Source: Pseudomonadota bacterium
Lineage (GTDB): Bacteria > Pseudomonadota > Gammaproteobacteria > Steroidobacterales > Steroidobacteraceae
Length of the DNA stretch: 64,000 nt
Direction of reading: 5' to 3'
NCBI GenBank assembly: GCA_016703895.1
Contig: JADJBE010000002.1
Location: 297,067-361,066, forward strand
Of the stretch, positions 35,201 through 45,678 are shown in pieces (the stretch's first letter is position 1; each line of letters starts with the position of its first letter). The notes beneath the pieces were generated by a model. That model had not been told where the DNA came from and did not search any database. It saw only the letters and a list, made by a program, of their open reading frames with translations. The translations under genes were made by a program, and so were the position numbers.

Positions 35201-35376
35201 ACATGATCGGTGCCGCGGTCGGCGTGCAGCCCTTTGGGGGTTGCGGCTTGTCGGGCACGGGCACCAAGGCGGGCGGTCCTAACTACCTGCATCGATTCGC
35301 GACCGAGCAGACCATTACCACTAACACGGCAGCGATCGGCGGCAACGCGGGCCTGCTGTCTCTGTCGACCCGGTAA
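32218..35376 (+). CDS. putA: Bifunctional proline dehydrogenase / P5C dehydrogenase (in-frame TAG)
   Basis: 1052 codons from ATG 32218, interrupted by one TAG at 33421-33423 with no frame change: LLEANS-stop-RIYPQFATHNAHT. The PRODH barrel is intact up to there (YRYSFDMLGEAALTAADAER, IDAEEADRLELSLLLIDRIL, RLVKGAYWDTEIKRAQERGL). After it, the ALDH part has the glutamate motif LIAETGGLNAMIVDS and nucleophile FNSAGQRCSALRLL. No N-terminal DNA-binding domain, so it is not a PutA repressor. It turns proline into glutamate using FAD then NAD. The TAG falls within the PRODH active-site end; either a base error or a recent nonsense mutation. Confidence 0.92.
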
Positions 35377-35380
35377 GCGC

Positions 35381-36751
35381 ATGGCACTGTCCGTCTTCGA
35401 AGTGTTCAAGATCGGCGTGGGTCCATCGAGCTCGCACACGATGGGTCCGATGAGCGCGGCCCGTGCGTTCGTGCTCGATCTCGACCGGCGCGGTCTGCTC
35501 GCCAACACCCGTAGTGTGGCGGTTCGTTTGTACGGGTCGCTGGCACTCACCGGGCGGGGGCACGCGACTGATCGCGCCATCCTGTTGGGCCTCGAGGGCA
35601 ACGACCCGCAGACTGTTGAGCCCGAAGAGATGGACAACGCGATCGCGCGGATCCGCGCCAGCCATCGGTTGAAGCTGGCGGGCAGACACGAGATCGCGTT
35701 CGATGAACCCATGCAGTTGCTATGGATGCAGTCTGAACTTCTGCCGCGTCATACCAACGGGATGCGTTTCACTGCGCTCGACTTGAGCGGCGAGAAGATT
35801 CTGGAAGAAGACTACTACTCGCTTGGTGGCGGCTTCATCGTGCGCGGGGATGTCGAGGCTGGCGCCGCAACCGCCGGCACACCGGACGACGCGCCCTTTG
35901 ATTTCACTTCGGGCGAGCAGTTGTTGCAGTTTGGTCGCGAACAGGGCCTCGAGATTTTCGAGTTGGTACTGGCGAACGAACGAATCTGGCGCAAGGACCC
36001 GGAGATTCGTGCTGGTCTCGAGCGCATCTGGGCGGTCATGCAGCAGTGTGTGGAACGCGGCTTCGCGCAACAAGGTGTGCTGCCCGGCTCGCTGAAGGTA
36101 CGGCGCCGCGCCCCCAGGATGCATCGTATGTTGTCCGAGAGTCAGAGCGCCAGGCCGCTCGATGTCATGGACTGGGTCAATGCGTTTGCCTTGGCGGTCA
36201 ATGAAGAGAACGCGGCCGGCGGCCGTGTCGTGACGGCGCCGACCAACGGCGCTGCGGGAATCATCCCGGCGGTGTTGCACTACTATCGGCGTTTCGAGCC
36301 GGGTGCCAATGACGAAGGTGTGCGCCGCTTCTTGTTGACCGCAGGTGCCATTGGCATGCTCTACAAACGCAATGCGTCGATCTCGGGCGCCGAGATGGGT
36401 TGTCAGGGAGAAGTTGGGGTGGCTTGCTCTATGGCCGCTGCCGGACTCGTTGCCGCGCTCCATGGCACTAACGAGCAAGCAGAGAATGCGGCTGAGATTG
36501 GTATGGAGCAGAATCTTGGCCTGACCTGCGATCCGGTCGCGGGCCTGGTGCAGATTCCGTGCATCGAGCGCAACGCGATGGGCGCGGTCAAGGCAATCAA
36601 TGCGGCACGCTTGGCGATGCGTGGCGATGGCAGTCATAAGGTATCGCTCGATCAGCTGATCGCGACCACGCGCCAGACCGGTGAAGACATGCGCACGATC
36701 TACAAGGAAACGTCGCAGGGCGGCCTCGCCGTCAATGTTCCAGAGTGCTGA
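35381..36751 (+). CDS. sdaA: L-serine ammonia-lyase (iron-sulfur type)
   Basis: 456 residues from ATG 35381, 4 bp after putA. N-terminal beta domain VFEVFKIGVGPSSSHTMGPM; C-terminal catalytic domain with NGAAGIIPAVLHYYRRFEPG and the cluster cysteines GAEMGCQGEVGVACSMAAAG, LTCDPVAGLVQIPCIERNAM. Deaminates serine to pyruvate with a [4Fe-4S] cluster, which the SUF operon in this window could supply. Together with putA, kbl-tdh it suggests amino-acid catabolism as a carbon source. Confidence 0.95.
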   Translation: MALSVFEVFKIGVGPSSSHTMGPMSAARAFVLDLDRRGLLANTRSVAVRLYGSLALTGRGHATDRAILLGLEGNDPQTVEPEEMDNAIARIRASHRLKLAGRHEIAFDEPMQLLWMQSELLPRHTNGMRFTALDLSGEKILEEDYYSLGGGFIVRGDVEAGAATAGTPDDAPFDFTSGEQLLQFGREQGLEIFELVLANERIWRKDPEIRAGLERIWAVMQQCVERGFAQQGVLPGSLKVRRRAPRMHRMLSESQSARPLDVMDWVNAFALAVNEENAAGGRVVTAPTNGAAGIIPAVLHYYRRFEPGANDEGVRRFLLTAGAIGMLYKRNASISGAEMGCQGEVGVACSMAAAGLVAALHGTNEQAENAAEIGMEQNLGLTCDPVAGLVQIPCIERNAMGAVKAINAARLAMRGDGSHKVSLDQLIATTRQTGEDMRTIYKETSQGGLAVNVPEC

Positions 36752-36779
36752 TCCGGCGGGGCGGGTCTGCTAAAAGTCA

Positions 36780-38285
36780 TTACAGGTCGGCGGTTTGTTG
36801 TCGAATCGTCAGGCCGCGCGGCGTGACCCAGCGCTCCACCAGTTCCATCAGACCCTGCAGCAACAATGCCAGCACGGCCGCCGGTATCGCGCCTTCGAGT
36901 ATCAGCGGTGTGGAGCGCAGTCGAATGCCGGTGATGATCGGCTGACCGTAGCCGCCCGCGCCGATGATCGCGCCCAGTGTCGCAAGCCCTACAGCAATCA
37001 CGGCGGCCGTCTTGATCCCCGCCATGATGGTAGGTAGTGCGAGCGGCAGATCGATCCTGCGCAGGCGCGCCATACGGCTTAATCCCAGCGCATCCGCACT
37101 GTCCAGCAGGCTCGCTGGGATGCCGGTGAGACCAGCATGCGTATTACGGACAATGGGCAGCAGTGAGTACAGAAATAGTGCTGCGATAGTGGGCGGGGCA
37201 CCGATCCCTAACAATGGAATCAACAGTACGAACAGGGCCAGGCTCGGGATCGTTTGCAGCAGGCCGGTGATGCTCGTAATGAATGCGCCGAGACGCGGCT
37301 TGCGCGCGGCGGCGATGCCCAGCGGTAACGCGGCCAGCAGTGCCGCCAGCAGCGCGACCGTGACCAGCGACAGATGCTCAAGTGTCCGTGAACTGATGCG
37401 CGCGGCGAGCCCCGGTCCCGCGCGCTTGTCGCTGGCGACCCCCAGTCGATCCGCCAGGAATGTCGCTGCAACAGCCTGCTCAGACTGACGTTCGAGCTGT
37501 GCGGCGGCATTCATGCGCTGCATGTCGGTGGTCGAGACCGCGCCTTCCAGGCGCTGCAGTGCTGCAACCGCACCGGATTCGAGCGAGCGGCGATAGAGCA
37601 GTACCGCGTCATAGCGTGGAAAGAAACCTCGGTCGTCCTGCAACAGAGTCAGCCCCAGCTGCCCAATCTGCGGGTCGGTTGTATAGGCGTCGATGACGTC
37701 AATCTGGTCAGCGTCTAGCGCTGCATAGGCGAGATCGTGGTCCAGGCCGCGTGGTTGTTGTGGCAAGCGGTAGGCGCCGGCGAGCGCGGGCCAGCCGTCG
37801 GTCCGGTCGAGAAACTCGTTCGACAGTGCGATGCGTAGCTCGGGATGCGTGGCGAGATCACCGATCGAGCGGATACCCAGCGCCGCAGCTCGATCGCTCC
37901 GCATCGCCACGGCATAGCTGTTCTCGAAGCCTAACGAGCGCGTCATGCCAATGTCGTAGCGGGCGAGGGCAGTCGCAAGCTCGCTGTCATCGCGGAGTTT
38001 CTCGTCGGCCAGCAACTCGAAGCGCAGTGTCCCGGTGTAGTCGGGGTACACATCGATCGCACCGGCGAGCAATGCCTCCCAGAGAATGCGTGTACCACCC
38101 AACTGACGGCGGTGCACGGTCGTGACACCAGCGTCCGCCAGCGATAGCCGCGCCAGTTCGCCGACGATGACACCTTCAGTGAAGTTCTTGGAGCCGACTT
38201 TGACTTGTGCCCCAGCGTGTTGGGAAACCAAGGCCGACAGAGCGACCGCCACACCAAGCAGTATGTGTCGCCACGCGGTATTCAA
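36780..38285 (-). CDS. Osmoprotectant ABC transporter, substrate-binding/permease fusion
   Basis: 501 residues in one frame: signal peptide (WRHILLGVAVALSALVSQHA-GA), OpuAC/ProX-type binding domain about 25-285 (VKVGSKNFTEGVIVGELARL, VYPDYTGTLRFELL), then a permease of about six helices (LVTVALLAALLAALPLGIAA, LLQTIPSLALFVLLIPLLG, TMAGIKTAAVIAVGLATLG). The fusion means the binding domain is tethered to the membrane; here it precedes the permease. It should import betaine, choline or a similar compound. Overlaps the ATPase gene by 4 bp. Confidence 0.88.
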   Translation of the reverse strand: MNTAWRHILLGVAVALSALVSQHAGAQVKVGSKNFTEGVIVGELARLSLADAGVTTVHRRQLGGTRILWEALLAGAIDVYPDYTGTLRFELLADEKLRDDSELATALARYDIGMTRSLGFENSYAVAMRSDRAAALGIRSIGDLATHPELRIALSNEFLDRTDGWPALAGAYRLPQQPRGLDHDLAYAALDADQIDVIDAYTTDPQIGQLGLTLLQDDRGFFPRYDAVLLYRRSLESGAVAALQRLEGAVSTTDMQRMNAAAQLERQSEQAVAATFLADRLGVASDKRAGPGLAARISSRTLEHLSLVTVALLAALLAALPLGIAAARKPRLGAFITSITGLLQTIPSLALFVLLIPLLGIGAPPTIAALFLYSLLPIVRNTHAGLTGIPASLLDSADALGLSRMARLRRIDLPLALPTIMAGIKTAAVIAVGLATLGAIIGAGGYGQPIITGIRLRSTPLILEGAIPAAVLALLLQGLMELVERWVTPRGLTIRQQTADL

Positions 38286-38998
38286 AGCGCTCGCTCCGCG
38301 GCGATGAAATCGGTGACGAAGGCATCGTTCGGTGTCCGCTCCAGCTGTTCGAGACTGCCAGACTGTACGATCTGTCCGCGCCGCATCAACACGATGCGTT
38401 CTGCGAAGAACTGCGCCTCGCGCAGGCTATGGGTCACCAGCACCACCGTCTTAGACAGCGCGGAAAAGATACTTCGCAGTTCGGTTGCGAGGCGTGCGCG
38501 AGTGATCGGATCTAGTGCCGACAGCGGTTCGTCGAGCAGCACGACATCGGGATCCAGCATCAGCGCTCGCATGATACTGACGCGTTGGCGCTGGCCGCCC
38601 GAGAGCTCCGCCGGATACCGTGCCAGGGGTTCGTCCGGCAGTCCGACGATCCGTGCGAGTTCAGTCCGTCGCTGGTCGATGCGGTCGCGCGACCAGTGGA
38701 GTTCGCGCGCCATGATCTCAACGTTCTCAGTTGCTGTTAGATGCGGGAATAGGCCACCGTCCTGGATGACATAACCCAATCGGAGGCGCACGGCACGCCA
38801 ATCAGCGATCGAAGAACCGGCAAATTGGACCAAGCCGGTGGCGGGCACAAGGCCGGCAAGCACGCGCAGCAATGTGGACTTGCCTGAGCCGCTGGGGCCA
38901 ACCAGTGCTGTCGTACTACCGGGCTCGAATGCCAGGTCGGTCGGCTGCAGCGCCGTGGTCGTACCGAATTGAACGGCGACTTGCTCGAGTGAAAACAC
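38282..38998 (-). CDS. ABC transporter ATPase for osmoprotectant uptake
   Basis: 238 residues. Walker A LVGPSGSGKSTLLRVLAGL, Q-loop YVIQDGGLFPHLTATENV, signature LSGGQRQRVSIMRALMLDPD, Walker B VVLLDEPLSALDPITR, H-switch LVTHSLREAQFFAERIVLM. No CBS domains, unlike ProV/OpuAA of E. coli and Bacillus, so any ionic-strength sensing must lie elsewhere. Upstream in the same operon as the fused permease/binding protein. Confidence 0.92.
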   Translation of the reverse strand: MFSLEQVAVQFGTTTALQPTDLAFEPGSTTALVGPSGSGKSTLLRVLAGLVPATGLVQFAGSSIADWRAVRLRLGYVIQDGGLFPHLTATENVEIMARELHWSRDRIDQRRTELARIVGLPDEPLARYPAELSGGQRQRVSIMRALMLDPDVVLLDEPLSALDPITRARLATELRSIFSALSKTVVLVTHSLREAQFFAERIVLMRRGQIVQSGSLEQLERTPNDAFVTDFIAAERAL

Positions 38999-39018
38999 TG
39001 CGCCGTTCGTCAGTCAGA

Positions 39019-39540
39019 CTATGCGTAACCGAGCTGACCCGGTGAGTAGTATTGTGCTTGCTCAACGTGATCTGAACGCAAATCGGACCCCTGTACATTT
39101 TTATACCGCAGCGTCAGCGCACCGGCGGTGTGCAAGTCACGGGGTGCAACGCCCGGCGCGAGACCGCCTGCAAGTTCCGACAGGCCAGGATTGTGGCCAA
39201 CGACTAATAAGTGTTCGACGTCGGCTGGCATCGACATGATGACAGCGAGGATGCGATCCGCTTCGGCGAGATAGAGCGATTCGTCGAACATGAGCACGGC
39301 GCGCTCGAGCGCTAGATTGCGCAGAATCGCTTCGGCTGTTTGCCGTGTGCGTACTGCCGGACTCGCCAGGATACGGTCAGGTATCAGGCCGTTGGCGACG
39401 AGGCATTGTGCCATTTCGCCAGCGTCCACCAGGCCGCGTCGATCGAGTTGGCGCTCCCGATCGCTGCCGCCTGCGCGTGGCGCTTCGGCCTGCGCGTGGC
39501 GCAGGAGCGTCACACGCCGCAGTAAGACTGGCTGGCTCAC
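39019..39540 (-). CDS. sixA: SixA-type phosphohistidine phosphatase
   Basis: 173 residues, histidine-phosphatase fold: RRVTLLRHAQAEAPRAGGSD contains the RH(A/G) nucleophile, LASPAVRTRQTAEAIL the second arginine and LLVVGHNPGLSELAGGL the second histidine. Members remove phosphate from histidines of phosphotransfer proteins. Its ATG overlaps the end of the Rieske gene, making it the last gene of the SUF transcript unit, an unusual neighbour. Confidence 0.88.
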   Translation of the reverse strand: MSQPVLLRRVTLLRHAQAEAPRAGGSDRERQLDRRGLVDAGEMAQCLVANGLIPDRILASPAVRTRQTAEAILRNLALERAVLMFDESLYLAEADRILAVIMSMPADVEHLLVVGHNPGLSELAGGLAPGVAPRDLHTAGALTLRYKNVQGSDLRSDHVEQAQYYSPGQLGYA

Positions 39541-39848
39541 GGCGCACGCACTTCAATACGGTCGCCGTGCTGGCGAACCTCAAAAATCCGTAGTGGTTCG
39601 TAGGCAGGTGGCGTAAGTGCCGCCCCCGTGCGCAGGCAGAAGCGCGAGCCGTGTCGTGGGCAGATGATCTCGCGGCCTTCTATCTCAGCATCATCGAGCG
39701 GCGCGTCGTCATGCGTGCAACGATCCTCGAACGCATACAGATCGCCGCCGACTTGCACGCATTGCAGGTAGTAGCCGTCAATCTCGGCCAGCAGCCGCGC
39801 ACTGTCCGCCAGATCCGCGGCCGCACCGATATCAGTCCACGCGCTCAT
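39537..39848 (-). CDS. Rieske-type [2Fe-2S] ferredoxin
   Basis: 103 residues from ATG 39846-39848. Rieske ligands CTHDDAPL and CPRHGSRF (C-x-H ... C-x2-H), 18 residues apart, inside a NirD/bedroom-like small Rieske fold (AEIDGYYLQCVQVGGDLYAF). A soluble electron carrier. The start shares a base with the sufT stop (TGATG), so it belongs to the SUF operon and is probably a client or electron donor for cluster assembly. Confidence 0.9.
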   Translation of the reverse strand: MSAWTDIGAAADLADSARLLAEIDGYYLQCVQVGGDLYAFEDRCTHDDAPLDDAEIEGREIICPRHGSRFCLRTGAALTPPAYEPLRIFEVRQHGDRIEVRAP

Positions 39849-40399
39849 CAAAACATGCCGGTCTGCAGCCGTGCGGCTTCAGACATCATGGTTTGATTCC
39901 ACGGTGGGTCGAATGTCAGTTCGACATTGGTGCTGGTCACCGTCGGGATCACTTCGAGTTTCTGCTTGGCGTCTTCGACCAGCACATCGCCCATGCCGCA
40001 GCCCGGCGCAGTTAACGTGAGTCGAACTTCTATGTGGCGTGTGCCATCGGGGTTGCCACGCACGGCGCATTCGTAGATCAGACCCAATTCAACGATGTTG
40101 ATCGGGATTTCCGGATCGTAGCAGCGGCGCAGCTGATCCCAGGCGAGCTGGCGCACGTCTTCCTCAGTTGCATTGGGTGGTAGCTCGGGCGCTGCGACCA
40201 CTTCTTTGCCGATTGCGTCGCCGTCTTCGCCGGCTATACGGAACAAATTGCCTTCGATATAAATCGTAAAGCTGCCACCCAGCGCTTGCGTGATGAAGCC
40301 TGCCTGGCCGGCCTTGAGATTGACCTCGACGCCCGCCGGCACAATCACCGCTTTGACATCGCGGTTGACGACTACCGGTTCGTTTTCATGTGTGCGCAT
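39848..40399 (-). CDS. sufT: Putative Fe-S cluster assembly factor SufT
   Basis: 183 residues. N-terminal extension (VVVNRDVKAVIVPAGVEVNL) plus MIP18/DUF59 domain WDQLRRCYDPEIPINIVELG, LTAPGCGMGDVLVEDAKQKL and VELTFDPPWNQTMMS. The cysteine in GCGMGD is the conserved one of the family. It helps mature [4Fe-4S] enzymes under high demand. Position after sufU is common in SUF operons of this group. Confidence 0.92.
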   Translation of the reverse strand: MRTHENEPVVVNRDVKAVIVPAGVEVNLKAGQAGFITQALGGSFTIYIEGNLFRIAGEDGDAIGKEVVAAPELPPNATEEDVRQLAWDQLRRCYDPEIPINIVELGLIYECAVRGNPDGTRHIEVRLTLTAPGCGMGDVLVEDAKQKLEVIPTVTSTNVELTFDPPWNQTMMSEAARLQTGMF

Positions 40400-40409
40400 C
40401 GGCTCAAGC

Positions 40410-40880
40410 TCACTCGGTCGAAATACTGGGGACAGCGCTTGCGTCAGCGCTGGATTGATCGTGTTGGGCTAGCGCAGCGTTCAAGGTGTGCCAGCAGAGG
40501 CTGGCACATTTCACTCGCGCCGGGAACTCGCGGACGCCGCCCAGTGCCGCTAGCTTGCCGAGGTCCTGCGAGGGTACGAACTCGCGCTCGGTCAGCAGGT
40601 GGTGCACGTCGTTGAACAAGGTTGCGATGTCGGCACGCGTCTTGCCCTTGACGGCCTCGGTCATCATCGAGGCCGACGCAGTGGAGATCGCGCAGCCCTT
40701 GCCGTCGAACTGGAGATCTTGCACGCGATCGTCCGCGAGCTGCAGTGTCAGATGCAGGCGATCGCCGCACAACGGATTGTGGCCATCCGCCGCGGCGTTC
40801 GCCGGCGTCAAGACGCCGAAGTTTCGCGGCGACTTGTAGTGATCGAGAATGACTTCGCGATACAGCTCGCTGAGATCCAT
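40410..40880 (-). CDS. sufU: SufU/IscU-like sulfur-relay or scaffold protein
   Basis: 156 residues: MDLSELYREVILDHYKSPRN, NPLCGDRLHLTLQ, FDGKGCAISTASASMMTEAV and RVKCASLCWHTLNAALA give the three conserved cysteines and the SufU-type insertion between domains. It accepts sulfur from SufS. The ~20-residue C-terminal tail is poorly conserved. The start is one base past the sufS stop. Confidence 0.93.
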   Translation of the reverse strand: MDLSELYREVILDHYKSPRNFGVLTPANAAADGHNPLCGDRLHLTLQLADDRVQDLQFDGKGCAISTASASMMTEAVKGKTRADIATLFNDVHHLLTEREFVPSQDLGKLAALGGVREFPARVKCASLCWHTLNAALAQHDQSSADASAVPSISTE

Positions 40881-42145
40881 CAGGCAAACACCTTCTGCGC
40901 CGCTGCCAGCGCTGCGAGCAACCGATCGACGTCGCTGCGGTCAGAGTAACAGCCGAAAGACGCGCGCGCGGTTGCTGGCAGCTCAAAGAAATCCATGACT
41001 GGCATGGCGCAATGATGCCCGGTGCGAATGGCGACTCCTTCGGCGTCGAGAATCGTGCCGAGATCGTGCGGATGAATACCGTCAATCGTAAAGGAGATCA
41101 CCGCCGCTTTGACAGGAGCGGTCCCTATGATCGTCAGTCCCGGGATGGTGAGTAGTCGTTGCGTCGCATAGTCGAGCAGTTGATGCTCATGCGACCGAAT
41201 CTGTGGTCGGCCGAGCGCCTCAACGTACCGCAAGGCCGCGGCCAAGCCGACAACGCCGGAGATATTGGGTGTACCGGCCTCAAACTTGTAAGGCAAGCTG
41301 TTGTAAGTGGTTTTGTCGAAGGTCACCGCAAGAATCATGTCACCACCGCCTTGCCATGGCGGCATCTCGGTGAGTAGTTCCTCGCGGCCGTAGAGCACTC
41401 CGACCCCCGTTGGCCCATAGACCTTATGACTGGAGAAGGCGTAGAAGTCACAGCCGAGCGCCTGCACGTCGACGTCCTCGTGCGGCACAGCCTGCGCGCC
41501 GTCAACCAGCACCGGCACTCGGCGTGCATGCGCCGCGCGCACGATGTCACGGATCGGCAACACAGTGCCCAGCGCGTTTGATACATGGGTGACCGCAACG
41601 AGCCGCGTGCGGTCTGACAAGCGAGCATCGATTGCGTCGATCGACACGTTGCCCGTGCGGTCGATCGGCGCAACGACCAGCTTGGCGCCCGTTTGCTCGC
41701 GCAACATCTGCCACGGCACGATGTTGGCGTGATGCTCGAGGCCTGTGATCAGGATCTCATCGCCGGGCTGCAGGCGCGGGCGCCCATAGGACTGCGCCAC
41801 CAGGTTGATCGCCTCGGTGGTCCCACGGACGAATACGATCTCGCGCGTCGAGCGAGCGTTCAGGAACTGCCGAACGGTGTCGCGTGCGCCTTCAAAAAGA
41901 TCGGTGGCTTCCTGACTGAGCGCATGCACGCCACGATGTACGTTGGCATGGTGCCGCGTCTCGTAGTCATTGACGGCGTCGATGACGCACTGTGGACGCT
42001 GCGCCGATGCCGCGCTGTCGAGATAGGTCAGTGGCTTGCCATGGACCTGGCGAGTCAGTATCGGGAATGCGGCGCGCACCGCTGCAACATCATAGCCTGC
42101 GGCCTGCGGCGCGATGCTGCGACTGACATCGACGCGGGCGCTCAC
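40880..42145 (-). CDS. sufS: Cysteine desulfurase SufS
   Basis: 421 residues from GTG 42143-42145, overlapping the sufD stop; the much longer upstream reading is only the sufD antiframe. FPILTRQVHGKPLTYLDSAA, HHANVHRGVHALSQEATDLF, VLVDGAQAVPHEDVDVQALG, PLP lysine in FYAFSSHKVYGPTGVGVLYG and catalytic cysteine in IRTGHHCAMPVMD. Class II desulfurase that removes sulfur from cysteine for the SufBCD scaffold. Confidence 0.95.
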   Translation of the reverse strand: MSARVDVSRSIAPQAAGYDVAAVRAAFPILTRQVHGKPLTYLDSAASAQRPQCVIDAVNDYETRHHANVHRGVHALSQEATDLFEGARDTVRQFLNARSTREIVFVRGTTEAINLVAQSYGRPRLQPGDEILITGLEHHANIVPWQMLREQTGAKLVVAPIDRTGNVSIDAIDARLSDRTRLVAVTHVSNALGTVLPIRDIVRAAHARRVPVLVDGAQAVPHEDVDVQALGCDFYAFSSHKVYGPTGVGVLYGREELLTEMPPWQGGGDMILAVTFDKTTYNSLPYKFEAGTPNISGVVGLAAALRYVEALGRPQIRSHEHQLLDYATQRLLTIPGLTIIGTAPVKAAVISFTIDGIHPHDLGTILDAEGVAIRTGHHCAMPVMDFFELPATARASFGCYSDRSDVDRLLAALAAAQKVFA

Positions 42146-43461
42146 TTGACATCTCCTAACAGCCCGTCGAGCGCGGCGATATCTTGAAATTGTCGCGACA
42201 GTTCCCGCTCGAGCTGGCGGCGTAGTGCTTCGGGCCTGATCCCGAGCAATGCATCCTCGATGAACGCCCACTTGAGCAGGCTCTGCGCGATGTCGCGCTC
42301 GATGCCGCGCGACAACAGATAGAACAACATGGCATCGTCCAACTTGCCGGTCGTGGCACCGTGCGCCGCTTTCACAGCGTCCGTGTAGATCTCGAGCTGC
42401 GGCCTGATGTCGATCTCGGCTTCCGACCCTGCCAACAGACCCTTCAGCATCTGCACGGAGTCGGCGTCGCGGGCGTTCTGTCGCACCACCATTTTGCCGT
42501 TGAAGGCGATCCGACTGCGCCCGGAGGCAATGCCGCGAAACAGTTCGCGTGTCGTGGCGCCCGGGGCGGCGTGATCGACGACCGCATAGGTGTCCAGTGT
42601 CTGTGTGCCCGACGCAAGACAACCCGAGGTCAGCTCGACTCGGGATCGGTCGCCTTGCAGAGCGACACGGAGCGTCGAGCGAGCAGCTGCGGCGCCATAG
42701 GCAATACAGTGCAATTGATAATGGGTATTGCTGGCCAACCGTGCGTCGAGCGTGTCCACCAGAGTGGTTCTGGCGCCGAGCTGCTGCAATCGAACATGGT
42801 CGAGCCGCGCATCTCGGTCCAAGCTGACATCGATGACGCTGTTGACCATCGAGGCGGCAGCACCGACCGACACATGCCGCTCGATCAGGTGCACGCGAGT
42901 GTTAGCCTCGAGTCGCACGGACAAGCGGGGATAACTGCTGCCAATAGTCGCGTCGGCGGTGGCGACAAACAGCACTTCGATCCGCCGTATTGACGCCCCA
43001 GTAGCTGCACTATCTGCCGCAGTAATGTGCACACAGAGTCCGTCAACTGCGAAAGCATCCGATATCAATGCGAAGCGTGCCTCGCGTGCAGCGGGCGTAT
43101 CCATGTCGGTGGGCGAATTAGCCGCGATGCCCGGACCCACGTTCCCGCTGGGCGTGGCCGACAGACCCGCGGCGAACTGTCCATCAACGAACACGTATCG
43201 CTCGAAACCATCCAGGGCGGCCGGCAGATCAGGCGCGGCGATGGGCTGGTGCGTCGCGATCGGCGCAAAGCGACTTCGGCTCAAGGCGCGAAGATTTGCA
43301 TACCGCCAGTTTTCATCGCGATTGGTCGGCAGGCCGGCCGCCGCCAGTCTTTCGACCGCTGCGCTGCGCGAGTCCCTTACCGTTGTGTTGGGCAATTGGT
43401 CTGCGACTGCTGCGAACTCGGCACGCAAGCGATCTACCAAGCTGTCTTGTGAGGCTGCCAT
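42142..43461 (-). CDS. sufD: Fe-S cluster assembly protein SufD
   Basis: 439 residues. NRDENWRYANLRALSRSRFA at the N-terminus, a parallel beta-helix middle, and the C-terminal blocks DTYAVVDHAAPGATTRELFR, FNGKMVVRQNARDADSVQML, EIYTDAVKAAHGATTGKLDD (with the conserved histidine) and MLFYLLSRGIERDIAQSLL. Partner of SufB in the SufBC2D scaffold. Confidence 0.94.
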   Translation of the reverse strand: MAASQDSLVDRLRAEFAAVADQLPNTTVRDSRSAAVERLAAAGLPTNRDENWRYANLRALSRSRFAPIATHQPIAAPDLPAALDGFERYVFVDGQFAAGLSATPSGNVGPGIAANSPTDMDTPAAREARFALISDAFAVDGLCVHITAADSAATGASIRRIEVLFVATADATIGSSYPRLSVRLEANTRVHLIERHVSVGAAASMVNSVIDVSLDRDARLDHVRLQQLGARTTLVDTLDARLASNTHYQLHCIAYGAAAARSTLRVALQGDRSRVELTSGCLASGTQTLDTYAVVDHAAPGATTRELFRGIASGRSRIAFNGKMVVRQNARDADSVQMLKGLLAGSEAEIDIRPQLEIYTDAVKAAHGATTGKLDDAMLFYLLSRGIERDIAQSLLKWAFIEDALLGIRPEALRRQLERELSRQFQDIAALDGLLGDVK

Positions 43462-43466
43462 GCGCG

Positions 43467-44218
43467 TCAGGCGGCCTCCAGAACCCAGTCGTAACCCCGG
43501 CGCTCCAGTTCGAGCGCGAGTGAGCGATCGCCGCTCTTGACGATGCGGCCACGCGCCAGCACGTGCACGTGGTCCGGCACGATATGATCCAACAGGCGCT
43601 GGTAGTGAGTGATCAGCAACACCGCGCGGTGTTCCGAGCGCAGCGTGTTCACACCACGGGCGACGACTTTGAGTGCGTCGATATCGAGGCCCGAGTCGGT
43701 CTCGTCCAGCACGGCGAGGGTGGGCTCCAGCACGAGCATTTGCAGGATCTCGTTGCGCTTTTTCTCGCCGCCGGAAAAGCCCTCGTTCACACCGCGCGAC
43801 AGGAACGCCTCATCCATCTGCATGAGCTTCATCTTTGCACGGACCAGCTGCAGGAATTCAAACGCGTCAACCTCGGGCAGTCCCTTTGCTTTGCGCGCTG
43901 CATTGATCGCCGCTTTCAGCAGGTAGACATTATTGACGCCGGGTATCTCCACCGGATACTGGAAGCCGAGGAACAAGCCCGCGCGGGCACGTTCTTCGGC
44001 GGGCAGGGCGAGCAAATCCTCGCCTCGATATAACACGCTGCCGCCCGTGATCTCATAGCCGGGTCGACCCGCGAGCGCGTAACCCAGCGTGCTCTTGCCT
44101 GAACCGTTCGGGCCCATGATGGCGTGAACCGAGCCAGCGTCGATGCTGAGCGACAGCCCGTTGAGTATCTTCCTCGGCCCCACCGTAACAACTAGATCCT
44201 TGACCTCGAGCAATGCAC

Positions 44219-44222
<4 letters not shown>
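43467..44222 (-). CDS. sufC: Fe-S cluster assembly ATPase SufC
   Basis: 251 residues from ATG 44220-44222, which overlaps the sufB stop. Walker A IMGPNGSGKSTLGYALAGRP, signature GFSGGEKKRNEILQMLVLEP, Walker B LAVLDETDSGLDIDALKVVA, H-motif LITHYQRLLDHIVPDHVHVL; SGGEKKRNE is the SufC-specific form. It is a cytoplasmic ABC-like ATPase driving scaffold opening. Confidence 0.96.
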
Positions 44223-45667
<1,445 letters not shown>

Positions 45668-45678
45668 CAGTCGTTAGC

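Noticed and set aside
40880..42622. Longer sufS start upstream (580 codons)
   Set aside because: The extra ~159 codons lie antiframe within sufD and lack conservation; GTG at 42145 overlaps the sufD stop as expected in the operon.
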